Under the pieces are notes generated by a model. It searched no databases, was not told the DNA's origin, and was given only the letters and a program-made list of their open reading frames with translations. From Desulfoluna sp942491485 (GTDB taxonomy: Bacteria; Desulfobacterota; Desulfobacteria; Desulfobacterales; Desulfolunaceae): DNA of 64,000 nucleotides. The stretch is taken from contig CALOAX010000020.1 in the NCBI GenBank assembly GCA_942491485.1, forward strand, positions 1-64,000, in the 5' to 3' direction. A program made the position numbers and the translations under genes. This document shows positions 26,948 through 35,561 of the stretch, in pieces. The first letter of the stretch is position 1, and every line of letters starts with the position of its first letter.

Positions 26948-27035
26948 TGTCGTGTGCTCCGAAATGGGTTTGCTGCGTGTTCATCGCGCCATGGCACGGC
27001 GGGATTGATGTTTGTTTTTTATGGCATTTCTGCGT

Positions 27036-27113
27036 TTAAAACGATGCAAACCCTGCAAGCATGGACCGCAGGGAGCCTGCGGCGTTTCCTGCGGTCTTGA
27101 TCACCTCTGTCAT
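27036..27113 (-). CDS. Possible 25-residue small ORF between cimA and leuA
   Basis: On the minus strand a textbook AGGAGG lies 8 nt before ATG 27113, which opens 25 codons (MTEVIKTAGNAAGSLRSMLA then GFASF) and stops at 27036. Inside it a 9-bp perfect hairpin GACCGCAGG/CCTGCGGTC can form. It is not leucine-rich, so a classic leu leader is not supported. It may be a small protein, a coupling ORF or chance. The gap between cimA and leuA (266 bp) contains nothing else that I can recognise. Confidence 0.35.
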   Translation of the reverse strand: MTEVIKTAGNAAGSLRSMLAGFASF

Positions 27114-27213
27114 GATAGGGGCCTCCTGCTCCCCGGTGGATGGTGGGCGGTGGTGAAACACCGCCTTTGTGTATCGATGATATCGTCGGGTGCACCACAT
27201 GGGTGCGCAGCCG

Positions 27214-28794
27214 CTATTGCTCTTTGGCAAGCTTGTACTGGAAGCTGTCGGCAAGGGCCTCGAAGCTGGCTTCGATGATGTCCTCGGAAACGCCGATGGT
27301 GCTCCAGACATCATCCCCGTCGCGGGACTCGATGAGGACGCGAACCTTGGATTCGGTGCCGCCCCGTCCGTCCATGACGCGGACCTTGAAGTCCACAAGT
27401 TGCATCTCTTCCAGCTCTGAATAGAACCGGCTCAGGGCTTTTCTCAAGGCGTTGTCAAGGGCGCTGACCGGACCATGGCCTTCGGCTGCCGTGATTTCAC
27501 TTTCGCCGCCCACATTCATCTTGACGATGGCGTGGGAGGTGCACGGGCGGTCCTTGTCCTTTTCGATGGTGACCCGGAAGGATTCCAGGTCAAAGACCGG
27601 CTCGTATTTGAGCAGGAATTTGTCCATGAGGACCTTGAAGGAGCCGTCGGCCACCTCGTACTGGTACCCCTCCTGCTCCAGCATCTTGATTTCGCTGACG
27701 ATGCGTTTGGAGTCAAAGGCGGGGGAGTCGAGATCGATGCCCATCTCTTTGGCCTTGTACTCGATGTTGCTTCGTCCCGCCTGGTCGGAGACGAGAACCC
27801 GGCGCCTGTTGCCCACATCTTCCGGGTTGATGTGCTCGTAGGAGACGGGGTCTTTCATCACAGCGCTTACATGGATTCCACCCTTGTGGGCAAAGGCGCT
27901 CTTGCCCACAAAGGGACGGGAGGCCAGGGGAATCATGTTGGAGGTTTCGCTCACAAACCGTGACAGCGGCTTGAGTTTCGTCAGGTTCTCCTCTGTCACA
28001 CAGGGGCGCTTCATCTTCAGGTTGAGGATGGGGATCACGGAGGTGAGGTCGGTGTTGCCACACCGTTCTCCGTATCCGTTGATGGTGCCCTGAACCATGA
28101 TGGCGCCGGCCTGAACGGCTGCGATGGAGTTGGCCACGGCCAGGTTGCAGTCGTTGTGGGCGTGGATCCCCACTCGAATGTCCCTGCCGGTCTCCGCATC
28201 CAGCTCGGCCTTGACGGTGGAGAGGATCTCGGTCACTTCGTGGGGCAGTGTTCCCCCATTGGTGTCACACAGTACCACGAAATCGGCGCCGCCGGAAAGG
28301 GCGGCCTTTAAGGTCTGGACAGCATACTCGGGGTTGGCTTTGTAGCCGTCGAAGAAGTGCTCGCCATCGTAGAGGACCTCGCGCCCGTGGCTCTTGAGAA
28401 AGGCCACGCTCTCTTCAATCATGGCCAGGTTTTCGGAAAGGGTGTTGCCCATGATGTCCACCACGTGGAGATCCCAGGTCTTTCCGAAGATGGTAATGGC
28501 CGGAGAACCGCAACCGATGAGGGCGTTTAAGTTGGCATCCTTGTCGGCAGCGACGCCCTGGCGGCGCGTGGAACCAAAGGCAGTGATGCGCGCGTTGGTG
28601 AATTCTGTGCACCTTGCCAGCTCAAAAAAACGGTCGGCTGCCGGGTTGGATCCGGGCCATCCGCCTTCGATGTAATGGATTCCCATGTCATCAAGGCGCT
28701 GTGCCACTTTGATCTTGTCTTCCGGTGAAAAGGAGATGTTCTCTCCCTGGGCGCCATCACGCAGGGTGGTATCGAATATCAAGACCGGTTCCAT
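27214..28794 (-). CDS. cimA: (R)-citramalate synthase
   Basis: 526 residues of the LeuA superfamily. The N-terminal barrel FDTTLRDGAQGENISFSPED and the sequence IEGGWPGSNPAADRFF are characteristic of the citramalate synthase branch; HAHNDCNLAVANSIAAV provides the metal-binding His, and NGYGERCGNTDL follows. The C-terminal domain is the isoleucine-sensing regulatory type. It condenses pyruvate with acetyl-CoA to citramalate, giving 2-ketobutyrate without threonine deaminase. Its position between ilvN and leuA implies that isoleucine is made by the citramalate route. This is a family-based assignment. Confidence 0.93.
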   Translation of the reverse strand: MEPVLIFDTTLRDGAQGENISFSPEDKIKVAQRLDDMGIHYIEGGWPGSNPAADRFFELARCTEFTNARITAFGSTRRQGVAADKDANLNALIGCGSPAITIFGKTWDLHVVDIMGNTLSENLAMIEESVAFLKSHGREVLYDGEHFFDGYKANPEYAVQTLKAALSGGADFVVLCDTNGGTLPHEVTEILSTVKAELDAETGRDIRVGIHAHNDCNLAVANSIAAVQAGAIMVQGTINGYGERCGNTDLTSVIPILNLKMKRPCVTEENLTKLKPLSRFVSETSNMIPLASRPFVGKSAFAHKGGIHVSAVMKDPVSYEHINPEDVGNRRRVLVSDQAGRSNIEYKAKEMGIDLDSPAFDSKRIVSEIKMLEQEGYQYEVADGSFKVLMDKFLLKYEPVFDLESFRVTIEKDKDRPCTSHAIVKMNVGGESEITAAEGHGPVSALDNALRKALSRFYSELEEMQLVDFKVRVMDGRGGTESKVRVLIESRDGDDVWSTIGVSEDIIEASFEALADSFQYKLAKEQ

Positions 28795-28844
28795 ATCATC
28801 TTGCTCCGGGTGTCTTCATTAAAAAACAATAGCTGTTAAGGTTG

Positions 28845-28970
28845 GCCTCCGGCGGCCAGGGGATGATCCCCTGGACCCCAGGTTCGCAAATGCTTCGAAC
28901 ATTCGTTTCTCAGGTTCGTCACATTTGCTGACGGGCTGCGCCCGTAACTATCGGCAGAGCCGCCGGAGGC
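28845..28970 (+). repeat. Complete intergenic palindromic element inside the ilv cluster (126 bp)
   Basis: Bounded by GCCTCCGGCGGC (28845-28856) and GCCGCCGGAGGC (28959-28970). Inner parts: CCAGGGGA/TCCCCTGG, GCAAATG...CATTTGC around a diverged loop TCGTTTCTC, and GACGGGCTGCGCCCGT. It lies between ilvN and cimA, so it would be part of the polycistronic mRNA. Confidence 0.85.
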
Positions 28971-28990
28971 ATTTTTGTACTTTAAACAGA

Positions 28991-29476
28991 TCAGCTGCCC
29001 CGGTAGAGAGCGATGCTGCCGGTGCGAACGATCTCTTTGATTCCCATGGGGGTGACAAGTTCGATAAAGGCTTTGAGCTTCTCTTCCGTGGCCGTGGCCT
29101 GGATGGTGACATGATCGGTGCCCACGTCGACGATTTTGTAGCGGAAAATGTCGACGATGTTGATCAATTCACCGCGGTTGTCGGCCTTGGTGTGGATCTT
29201 GATAAGGGCCAGTTCCCGCTGGACGTAATCCGATTCGGTGAGGTCATGCACGGTCACCACGTTGATGAGCTTGTGCAGCTGCTTTTTGATCTGTTCCATG
29301 ATGGCGGTGTCGGCCGTGGTCACCATGGTGATACGGGAAATATCCGGCTCGTTGGTTGCCGCCACGTTGAGACTTTCAATGTTGTAACCGCGTCCGGAAA
29401 AGAGTCCGACAATACGGGAGAGAACTCCAGGCTCGTTGTCCACCTGAATGGAGAGGATGTGTCGCTTTTCGCTCAT
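28991..29476 (-). CDS. ilvN: Acetolactate synthase small (regulatory) subunit
   Basis: 161 residues. The N-terminal ACT domain is clear: HILSIQVDNEPGVLSRIVGL, SGRGYNIESLNVAATN, then ISRITMVT. The second ACT-like half follows (RELALIKIHT, DIFRYKIVDV, KLKAFIELVTPMGIKEIVRT). It binds valine and makes the large subunit feedback-sensitive. Length fits the IlvH/IlvN long form. It lies 114 bp downstream of ilvB in the same direction. Confidence 0.95.
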   Translation of the reverse strand: MSEKRHILSIQVDNEPGVLSRIVGLFSGRGYNIESLNVAATNEPDISRITMVTTADTAIMEQIKKQLHKLINVVTVHDLTESDYVQRELALIKIHTKADNRGELINIVDIFRYKIVDVGTDHVTIQATATEEKLKAFIELVTPMGIKEIVRTGSIALYRGS

Positions 29477-29590
29477 GGGTCTATTTCCTTATATGTTGGC
29501 GGCCGGAGACGACTCGGCAGCCCGTAAAGACTCAGGGGTTTCTATGGATACATGATGCCGGCTCTTTGGTGATGCAGAGCCGGGCATGGA

Positions 29591-31288
29591 TCAGACAAGC
29601 AGCATGTCGGTGATGGCTTTGCCTGCAGGTACCATGGGATAGACGTTCTCTTCACGGTCCACAACGAACTCCATGATGACGGCGCCCTCGGTTTCAAGGC
29701 CTTCCTTGAGAACCTTTTCCACCTCTTCGGGTTTGGTGGCGCGAAGGCCCTTGGCCCCGAATGCCTCGGCAAGTTTAACGAAGTCGGGGTTGTGATCCAG
29801 GGTGGTTGAGGAGTAGCGTTTGTCGTAGAAGAGGTCCTGCCACTGGCGCACCATGCCGAGGTAGCGGTTGTTCAGGATGATGACCTTTACCGGAAGGTTG
29901 TACTGCACCGCCGTGGCCATTTCCTGGATGTTCATCTGGATGCTGCCGTCACCGGCCACATCGACAACCAGCTGATCCGGGCAGGCCATCTGAGCGCCGA
30001 TGGCCGCCGGAAGGCCAAAGCCCATGGTGCCGAGACCACCGGAGGTGATGAACTGGTTGGGCCGATTGAAGTGGTAGTATTGCGCAGCCCACATCTGGTT
30101 CTGGCCCACCTCGGTGGTGACGATGGCTTCACCCTTGGTCATTTCGAAGAATTTATCGATAACGTACTGGGGCTTGATGGCCTCTTCCTGCTTGTAGGCA
30201 AGGGGGGTGGTCTCTTTCCATGCCTGGATCTGGTTGTCCCACTCGGCTCGATCCGGTGCATTCGCCGGTTCGTCCTCTTTTTCAAGGAGTTCGTTCAGCT
30301 TTTCCAGGGCGATCTTGCAATCGCCGACGATGGGAACCGCCACCTCAATGTTCTTGTGGATGCTGGTGGGGTCGATGTCAATTTGAACGATGGTGGCGTT
30401 GTGCGCGAAGTCGTCGGTTCTGCCCGTAACACGGTCGTCAAACCGAACGCCCACGGCAAGCATCAGGTCGCATTGACTGATGGCCATGTTGGCGCGGAAG
30501 GTGCCGTGCATTCCCGGCATGCCCAGCCAGAGATCGTCGGTGCCGGGGAAGGCCCCCAGACCCATGAGGGTGCTGGTGACGGGAATGTTCGTGCTTTTGG
30601 CCAGCTGGGTCAAGGCCTCGGAACCCCCGGAGAGTACCACGCCACCCCCGGAGAAGATCAAGGGACGCTTTGCCTTTTTGATGAGGCCGGCCACCTTTGA
30701 AAGCTGCTTCACGTTGGGCTTGTACGTGGGCTTGTAGGTCCGCATGCTGATATCTTCGGGCCCGTTGACCTTGGTTTTCATGGTCTGGATGTTCTTGGGA
30801 ATATCCACGAGGACGGGACCGGGGCGACCGGTTCGCGCCAGGTAGAAGGCCTCCCGAAGGATCCGCTCCAGGCTTTCGATATCTTTGACCAGGTAGTTGT
30901 GCTTGGTGCAGGGACGGGTGATCCCTACGATGTCCACCTCCTGGAACGCATCGTTGCCGATGAGCTGGGTGGGAACCTGGCCGGTGATGATTACCATGGG
31001 AATGGAGTCCAGGTACGCGGTGGCGATGCCGGTGACCGTGTTGGTGGCCCCGGGTCCGGAGGTGGCAAAGCAGACACCGGTTCTTCCGCTGGCCCTGGCA
31101 AAGCCGTCGGCAGCGTGTACCGCACCCTGCTCGTGGCGTACAAGGAGATGTCTGATATCGGTATTATCGGCAAGCTCGTCGTAGATATCAATGACTGCCC
31201 CCCCCGGGTACCCGAAGATGGTGTCAACGCCTTCTTCCTTCAGCACTTTCATCAGGATTTTCGTTCCTGTGAGTTCCTTTTCAGACAT
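29591..31288 (-). CDS. ilvB: Acetolactate synthase large (catalytic) subunit
   Basis: 565 residues with three ThDP-enzyme domains. The N-terminal activating Glu is in LLVRHEQGAVHAADGFARAS; GPGATNTVTGIATAYLDS and a central FAD-type domain follow. The C-terminal ThDP-binding motif is GDGSIQMNIQEMATAV ending with NN. It condenses two pyruvate, or pyruvate plus 2-ketobutyrate, to acetolactate or acetohydroxybutyrate. Second gene of the cluster, 115 bp after ilvD. Confidence 0.95.
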   Translation of the reverse strand: MSEKELTGTKILMKVLKEEGVDTIFGYPGGAVIDIYDELADNTDIRHLLVRHEQGAVHAADGFARASGRTGVCFATSGPGATNTVTGIATAYLDSIPMVIITGQVPTQLIGNDAFQEVDIVGITRPCTKHNYLVKDIESLERILREAFYLARTGRPGPVLVDIPKNIQTMKTKVNGPEDISMRTYKPTYKPNVKQLSKVAGLIKKAKRPLIFSGGGVVLSGGSEALTQLAKSTNIPVTSTLMGLGAFPGTDDLWLGMPGMHGTFRANMAISQCDLMLAVGVRFDDRVTGRTDDFAHNATIVQIDIDPTSIHKNIEVAVPIVGDCKIALEKLNELLEKEDEPANAPDRAEWDNQIQAWKETTPLAYKQEEAIKPQYVIDKFFEMTKGEAIVTTEVGQNQMWAAQYYHFNRPNQFITSGGLGTMGFGLPAAIGAQMACPDQLVVDVAGDGSIQMNIQEMATAVQYNLPVKVIILNNRYLGMVRQWQDLFYDKRYSSTTLDHNPDFVKLAEAFGAKGLRATKPEEVEKVLKEGLETEGAVIMEFVVDREENVYPMVPAGKAITDMLLV

Positions 31289-31403
31289 TCCTTGATCCTT
31301 TGCTGGTTTGGTAATGGGGGCGTGGTGCCCTCCATTACGCTGTCATCATCAAAAATCTCGTATAAACTGCGAATCCGGCCGCCGTAGCGGCCGGTATTTC
31401 TTC

Positions 31404-33071
31404 CTATTTTACAACTGCCCCTTCGCTTGCCGAGGAGACCATGCGTGCGTAGCGGGCCATGTATCCCTTGGTGATGCGGGGTGCAGGGGCTTGCCATTCG
31501 GCTTTTCGCTTTTCGATGGCAAACTCGGGGATCTGCAGCTCAATGCTCTTGGTGGCGATGTTGATGCTGATGAGATCTCCTTCGCGAACAAGGCCGATGG
31601 GGCCGCCGGATGCTGCCTCCGGGGAGACGTGGCCGATGGCTGCGCCGCGGGTGCCGCCGGAGAAACGCCCGTCGGTGATGAGGGCCACGGAGCCGTCAAG
31701 GCCCATGCCGGCAATTGCGGAGGTTGGGGTGAGCATCTCGCGCATGCCCGGACCGCCCTTGGGGCCTTCGTTTCGGATAACCACCACATCACCTTTGTTA
31801 ATCTGGCCTTCCATGATGGCCTTGGAGGCCTCCTCTTCGGATTCAAAGACCCGGGCAGGGCCTTTGTGCTGCATCATTTCGGGAAGCACAGCGGATTGCT
31901 TCACCACGCATCCGTCCGGGGCGATATTGCCGAAGAGCACAGCAAGGCCCCCCTCTTCGTGGTAGGGGTTGTCCCAGGGTCGGATGACGTCGGGGTCGAG
32001 TACTTTGACCTTTTCAACATTCTCGCCCACCGTGGCACCGGTGACGGTGATGCACTCGGTGTTGAGGCGGTTCTGGTCGGCCAGGATTTTGAGAACGGCC
32101 TGGATACCACCGGCTCGGTTCAGGTCTTCGATATGATCCTTGCCGCCGGGAGAGAGGGAGCACAGATGCGGTGTGATCTTGCTGACCTCATTGATGCGCG
32201 TTAAGGGGACCTCTACGCCGGCTTCGTTGGCGATGGCTTTCAGGTGCAGCACGGTGTTGGTGGAGCAGCCCAGGACCATGTCCACGGCCAGGGCGTTGGA
32301 AAAAGCTTCCGGAGACATGATCTGGCGGGGGGTGATCCCTTTCTCCACGAGATCAAGGATCTGCATGCCGGCCATTTTGGCCAGTCGCTCCCGGGCAGCC
32401 ATGACGGCAGGGATGGTGCCGTTACCGGGAAGGCCCATGCCGATGGCTTCGGTGAGGCAGTTCATGGAGTTGGCCGTAAACATGCCGGAGCAGGACCCGC
32501 AGGTCGGGCAGGCAGAATCTTCGATGGCTGTCAGCTCCTCTTCGGTCATTTTGCCGGAGAGGACCGCACCCACAGATTCAAAGACGCTGATGAGGTCGAC
32601 CTTTTCATCGGGCCGCTCGGGGTGACGGCCTGCCAGCATGGGACCGCCGCTTATAAAAATGGAGGGGATGTCAAGTCGCGCTGCGGCCATGAGCATTCCG
32701 GGAACAACTTTGTCACAGTTGGGGATCAGCACCAGGCCGTCCAGGGCGTGGGCTGTGGCGACCACTTCCACGGAGTCGGCGATGAGTTCCCGGCTGCCCA
32801 GGGAGTAACTCATGCCGGTGTGGTTCATGGCGATGCCGTCGCAGACGCCGATCACACCGAATTCCACGGGCATACCGCCGGCCATGTAGATTCCAGCCTT
32901 AACCGCTTCGGTGATGCGGTTGAGGTGGGTGTGGCCCGGAATGATGGTGTTGGCCGAGTTGGCGATGCCGATGATGGGACGCTCAATCTCGGTGTCGGTG
33001 TAGCCCATGGCTTTGAAGAGGGAACGATGAGGGGCTCTCTCCACGCCCTTTTTGACATTGTTGCTTTTCAT
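31404..33071 (-). CDS. ilvD: Dihydroxy-acid dehydratase
   Basis: 555 residues, minus strand, ATG 33071 with GGAGC upstream. Fe-S cluster cysteines are visible in LIPNCDKVVPGMLMAAAR, ACPTCGSCSGMFTANSMNC and DGCVVKQSAV. The C-terminal substrate loop SVALITDGRFSGGTRGAAIG is present. It dehydrates the dihydroxy acids made by IlvC to 2-keto acids. First structural gene of the cluster; transcription must first pass the terminator at 33085-33119, which sits only 14 bp from the start codon. Confidence 0.95.
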   Translation of the reverse strand: MKSNNVKKGVERAPHRSLFKAMGYTDTEIERPIIGIANSANTIIPGHTHLNRITEAVKAGIYMAGGMPVEFGVIGVCDGIAMNHTGMSYSLGSRELIADSVEVVATAHALDGLVLIPNCDKVVPGMLMAAARLDIPSIFISGGPMLAGRHPERPDEKVDLISVFESVGAVLSGKMTEEELTAIEDSACPTCGSCSGMFTANSMNCLTEAIGMGLPGNGTIPAVMAARERLAKMAGMQILDLVEKGITPRQIMSPEAFSNALAVDMVLGCSTNTVLHLKAIANEAGVEVPLTRINEVSKITPHLCSLSPGGKDHIEDLNRAGGIQAVLKILADQNRLNTECITVTGATVGENVEKVKVLDPDVIRPWDNPYHEEGGLAVLFGNIAPDGCVVKQSAVLPEMMQHKGPARVFESEEEASKAIMEGQINKGDVVVIRNEGPKGGPGMREMLTPTSAIAGMGLDGSVALITDGRFSGGTRGAAIGHVSPEAASGGPIGLVREGDLISINIATKSIELQIPEFAIEKRKAEWQAPAPRITKGYMARYARMVSSASEGAVVK

Positions 33072-33084
33072 GGCGCTGCTCCAT

Positions 33085-33128
33085 AAAAAAAGCCGTTACC
33101 AGCTTTGGCTGATAACGGCTTTTTTTTT
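33085..33128 (-). terminator. Attenuator terminator of the ilv operon
   Basis: On the minus strand GCCGTTATCAG (33119-33109) pairs with CTGGTAACGGC (33102-33092) around CCAAAG, followed by seven T (33091-33085). The stem is 11 bp with one G-U pair. It lies between the leader peptide and ilvD, so it must be read through for ilvD to be expressed. An A-run on its other side would also stop plus-strand transcription. Confidence 0.88.
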
Positions 33129-33157
33129 CTGTGTATTTTATATTAAGCCATTACCAG
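33109..33157 (-). promoter_or_regulatory. Antiterminator: leader 3' end paired with the 5' arm of the terminator
   Basis: CTGGTAATGGCTT at 33157-33145 (it contains the leader's stop codon) can pair over 13 positions (two G-U) with AAGCCGTTATCAG at 33121-33109. The latter includes the whole 5' arm of the terminator. The two structures exclude each other. A ribosome finishing the leader would cover 33157-33145 and favour termination; one stalled at earlier Ile/Leu/Val codons leaves it free and favours read-through. Confidence 0.8.
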
Positions 33158-33255
33158 TCGCCTGTATGTAGACGAATCCCAATCACGGGCACAAGGCCCA
33201 CTACAAGAATGAGAATCACATTAATAAGGTTGGTAATCGCTTTGGCGTCGTTCAT
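33151..33255 (-). CDS. ilvL: ilv leader peptide (34 residues, Ile/Leu/Val-rich)
   Basis: Minus-strand ATG 33255 to TAA 33153-33151. An in-frame stop lies upstream, so this ATG is the only start; no strong Shine-Dalgarno is seen. Of 34 residues six are Ile, five Leu and five Val. They are concentrated in the stretch NLINVILILVVGLVPVIGI (codons 9-27) and end just before the stop at ...GDW. A hydrophobic peptide could also be a one-span membrane protein. But its place between a good promoter and a terminator directly upstream of ilvD, and the antiterminator overlapping its stop, fit a transcription-attenuation leader as in ilv operons of enterobacteria. Confidence 0.85.
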   Translation of the reverse strand: MNDAKAITNLINVILILVVGLVPVIGIRLHTGDW

Positions 33256-33292
33256 GAGTCTGGTTTTCCCGGTAGAATTATTTGATCGTCAC

Positions 33293-33321
33293 TTGATATA
33301 CCCTCCCTCCCTTTTTGTCAA
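33293..33321 (-). promoter_or_regulatory. Sigma-70-type promoter of the ilv operon
   Basis: Minus strand: TTGACA (33321-33316), 17-bp spacer, TATCAA (33298-33293). The expected transcript start near 33286 is ~30 nt before the leader ATG. The rest of the gap up to 33697 is AT-rich and shows no other gene. Confidence 0.75.
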
Positions 33322-33697
33322 GGGGTTCATATCTAATGTAGAAAAAAGTTCGGGGAAATCTTTTATATATGTTAAGCGCGTGGCGGCAACTGTTTGTGAA
33401 ATAGATGCTTCTCTTGGTAGAAACAGATCTGTTTTTGATGGTAATGTACTGAAAATGCAAGTTAAACTTTGGTTTTGGGTGGTGTCGAAAAATTCAGGGT
33501 CTCGGGGTAAGAAATGGGTCCCTTTGAAAGTGACTTGCGATGGGAGCAGAGTTCCCAGTCGTCCTCTTGTAATCATAGGGTGAACTATTTTTGGAAAGGA
33601 TCAAAGCAGGTGGGGAGATATCCATGCGGGATATTTCATGGGCTTGAAACGGTTTAAGCAAAGCGATGCATGAACTATCCGCGCAGGGATTCGGGGC

Positions 33698-34462
33698 TTA
33701 CGGAGTGGGCAGTGGGATGTGGTTGATGGCCGAGGCCATGTAGCCGGCACCGAACCCGTTGTCGATGTTGACGACAGCCACATTGGAGCTGCAGCTGCTG
33801 AGCATGCCGCACATGGCTGTTGCACCCCCGAAGCTGACTCCGTAGCCAACACTGGTGGGGACGGCAATGACGGGGGCTTTCACCATACCGGCCACCACAC
33901 TGGGCAGGGCGCCTTCCATGCCGGCAACGACGATGATCACCGTTGCTTTTTCCATGGCCTCGCGGTGGCTGAGGAGGCGGTGAATTCCAGCGACACCCAC
34001 ATCAAAGATGGCCTGTACGTTGTTTCTCATGTACTGGGCCGTGAGGAGGGCCTCCCGGGCCACGGGAATGTCCGAGGTACCGGCAGAGATAATAAGGACG
34101 GTGCCGTGCCCGGTGGGCTTGGGTGGTTCGGGAGCCCAGATGATCATGCGGGCGTCCGCTTCGTAGTTGCACTGGGGGATGGCTGCAAGGACCTGCTGCG
34201 CTTTTTCTTTATCCACTCGGGTGGCGAGGATCACATCCTCTTGGTGCATCATCTTTTCGATGATGCCGATGATGTGATCGCTGGTTTTGCCCTCGCCGAA
34301 GATCACTTCAGGAAAGCCTTTTCGCAGGCTGCGATGGTGATCGATGTTGGCAAACGAGAGATCTTCATTGACGAAGTTGGTGAGTCTCTCAGCGGCATCA
34401 TCGACGGAGAGGTCGCCGCGCTGCAGGTTTTCCAGAATGCGTGTGAGTCGTGTTTTATCCAT
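33698..34462 (-). CDS. larB: LarB: nickel-pincer nucleotide cofactor biosynthesis (AIR carboxylase-like)
   Basis: I choose ATG 34462 (MDKTRLTRILENLQRGDLSV), which gives 254 residues, normal for LarB; the longer frame overlaps the upstream gene. The N-terminal LarB-specific region (LDLSFANIDHHRSLRKGFPE-like sequence around FANIDHHRSLRKGFPEVIFG) precedes the PurE-like domain: VLIISAGTSDIPVAREALLT, FDVGVAGIHRL, VVAGMEGALPSVVAGMV, PTSVGYGVSFGG. LarB carboxylates and hydrolyses nicotinic acid adenine dinucleotide to start nickel-pincer cofactor synthesis for lactate racemase-type enzymes. larC and larE are not adjacent, so the pathway must be scattered. Confidence 0.9.
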   Translation of the reverse strand: MDKTRLTRILENLQRGDLSVDDAAERLTNFVNEDLSFANIDHHRSLRKGFPEVIFGEGKTSDHIIGIIEKMMHQEDVILATRVDKEKAQQVLAAIPQCNYEADARMIIWAPEPPKPTGHGTVLIISAGTSDIPVAREALLTAQYMRNNVQAIFDVGVAGIHRLLSHREAMEKATVIIVVAGMEGALPSVVAGMVKAPVIAVPTSVGYGVSFGGATAMCGMLSSCSSNVAVVNIDNGFGAGYMASAINHIPLPTP

Positions 34463-34520
34463 GAAGTCCGTGATGGTCTGGTCTGGTTGTCTTGGCTTTG
34501 GCTCGGTGAACGGCCTTGTT

Positions 34521-35561
34521 CTAATCGGTTTTTCCGATGAGGTCAATGACCGCCTGTTTCATCTCGATGAAGATCTCAACGAGGCGCGGGTCAAAATGGG
34601 TCCCGCTTCGAGATTGGATCTCTTCAAACGCTTGGGCCAAGGGCCAGGGCTCCTTGTGGGGGCGCTCGGAAATGAGGGCGTCGAACACGTCACAGATGGC
34701 GACGATCCGACCGATGAGGGGGATCTCCTCTCCTTTGAGTCCCCGGTTGTACCCTGTGCCATCCCACCACTCATGGTGGGTGAGGGCAATGGTCTGGGCG
34801 TCCTGCATCAGCTGAGAGTTGCTTCCGGCCAGGAGGCGGGAGCCGATGTTGGTGTGCTCTTTCATGTGGGACCACTCGTCGTCGGTGAGCTTTCCCTTTT
34901 TCATCAGGATGGAGTCGGAGATGCCTATTTTTCCGGCATCATGGAGGGTGCTGGAGAGGGCGAGGCGTTCAGCCTCCTCCGCGCAGAGGCCGGCTTTTCT
35001 TCCGAGCATCTCAGCCAGGTGGCTGATGCGAAGCACGTTCTGGCCGGTGCCGCAATCCCTGAACTTTGAGGCGAGGCTTAAGCGGTTGATGATCTCCACC
35101 TGGGTCTCTTTGAGTTCACGGGTGCGCTGTCTCACCTTCTCTTCCAGGATAAGATTCTTATTTTTCAAGCTCTCCTGGGTCACCTTGAGGGTGAGGTGGG
35201 TTTTGACCCGGGCTTTCACTTCAGAGATATCAAAGGGTTTGGTAATGTAATCGACGGCACCGATGGAGAGGCCTTCCCGTTTGTGTGCGGGGTCGTCCAT
35301 GGCGGTGATGAAGATGATGGGGATATCGCTGGTGCTGGGGTTTTCCTTCAGACGTTTGCACACCTCAAATCCGTCCATGCCAGGCATCAGGATATCCAGG
35401 AGGATGAGGTCAAGGCTGTTGGATTGGGTGTATTCAATGGCTTTTTTGCCATCCAGGGCGACACCGAGTTTGTAATCATCCTTCAGGGACTGAACGAGGA
35501 TATCGATGTTGGCCTTGGTGTCGTCAACGAGGAGGATTCTCCTGTTGGCATGTTCAATCAT
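34521..35561 (-). CDS. Response regulator with HD-GYP phosphodiesterase domain
   Basis: 346 residues. The receiver domain (1-~125) has the acidic pair D13 D14, phospho-acceptor D56 (LILLDILMPGMDG) and the Lys in YITKPF. A short coiled coil precedes the HD-GYP domain (~165-340): the HD pair in LSSTLHDAGKIGISD, HHEWWDGTGYNRGLKGEEIP and RIVAICDVFDAL. Active HD-GYP enzymes degrade cyclic di-GMP. Two usual metal-site residues at the domain start are changed: RDCGTGQN replaces the common RDxETGxH. The gene lies 207 bp downstream of the hybrid kinase at 35769, its likely phospho-donor. Confidence 0.9.
   Translation of the reverse strand: MIEHANRRILLVDDTKANIDILVQSLKDDYKLGVALDGKKAIEYTQSNSLDLILLDILMPGMDGFEVCKRLKENPSTSDIPIIFITAMDDPAHKREGLSIGAVDYITKPFDISEVKARVKTHLTLKVTQESLKNKNLILEEKVRQRTRELKETQVEIINRLSLASKFRDCGTGQNVLRISHLAEMLGRKAGLCAEEAERLALSSTLHDAGKIGISDSILMKKGKLTDDEWSHMKEHTNIGSRLLAGSNSQLMQDAQTIALTHHEWWDGTGYNRGLKGEEIPLIGRIVAICDVFDALISERPHKEPWPLAQAFEEIQSRSGTHFDPRLVEIFIEMKQAVIDLIGKTD

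Noticed and set aside
27036..27113. leuA attenuator leader peptide
   Set aside because: Only two Leu codons, not consecutive, and no terminator/antiterminator pair follows.
28845..28970. Integron attC site or CRISPR-like repeat
   Set aside because: No attC core bases (GTTRRRY/RYYYAAC), no integrase, copies are dispersed and not spaced regularly, and their arms vary.
33131..33583. 150-codon plus-strand ORF opposite the ilv leader
   Set aside because: It overlaps the promoter, leader and terminator on the other strand, has no ribosome-binding site and no recognisable composition; by-product of the antisense strand.
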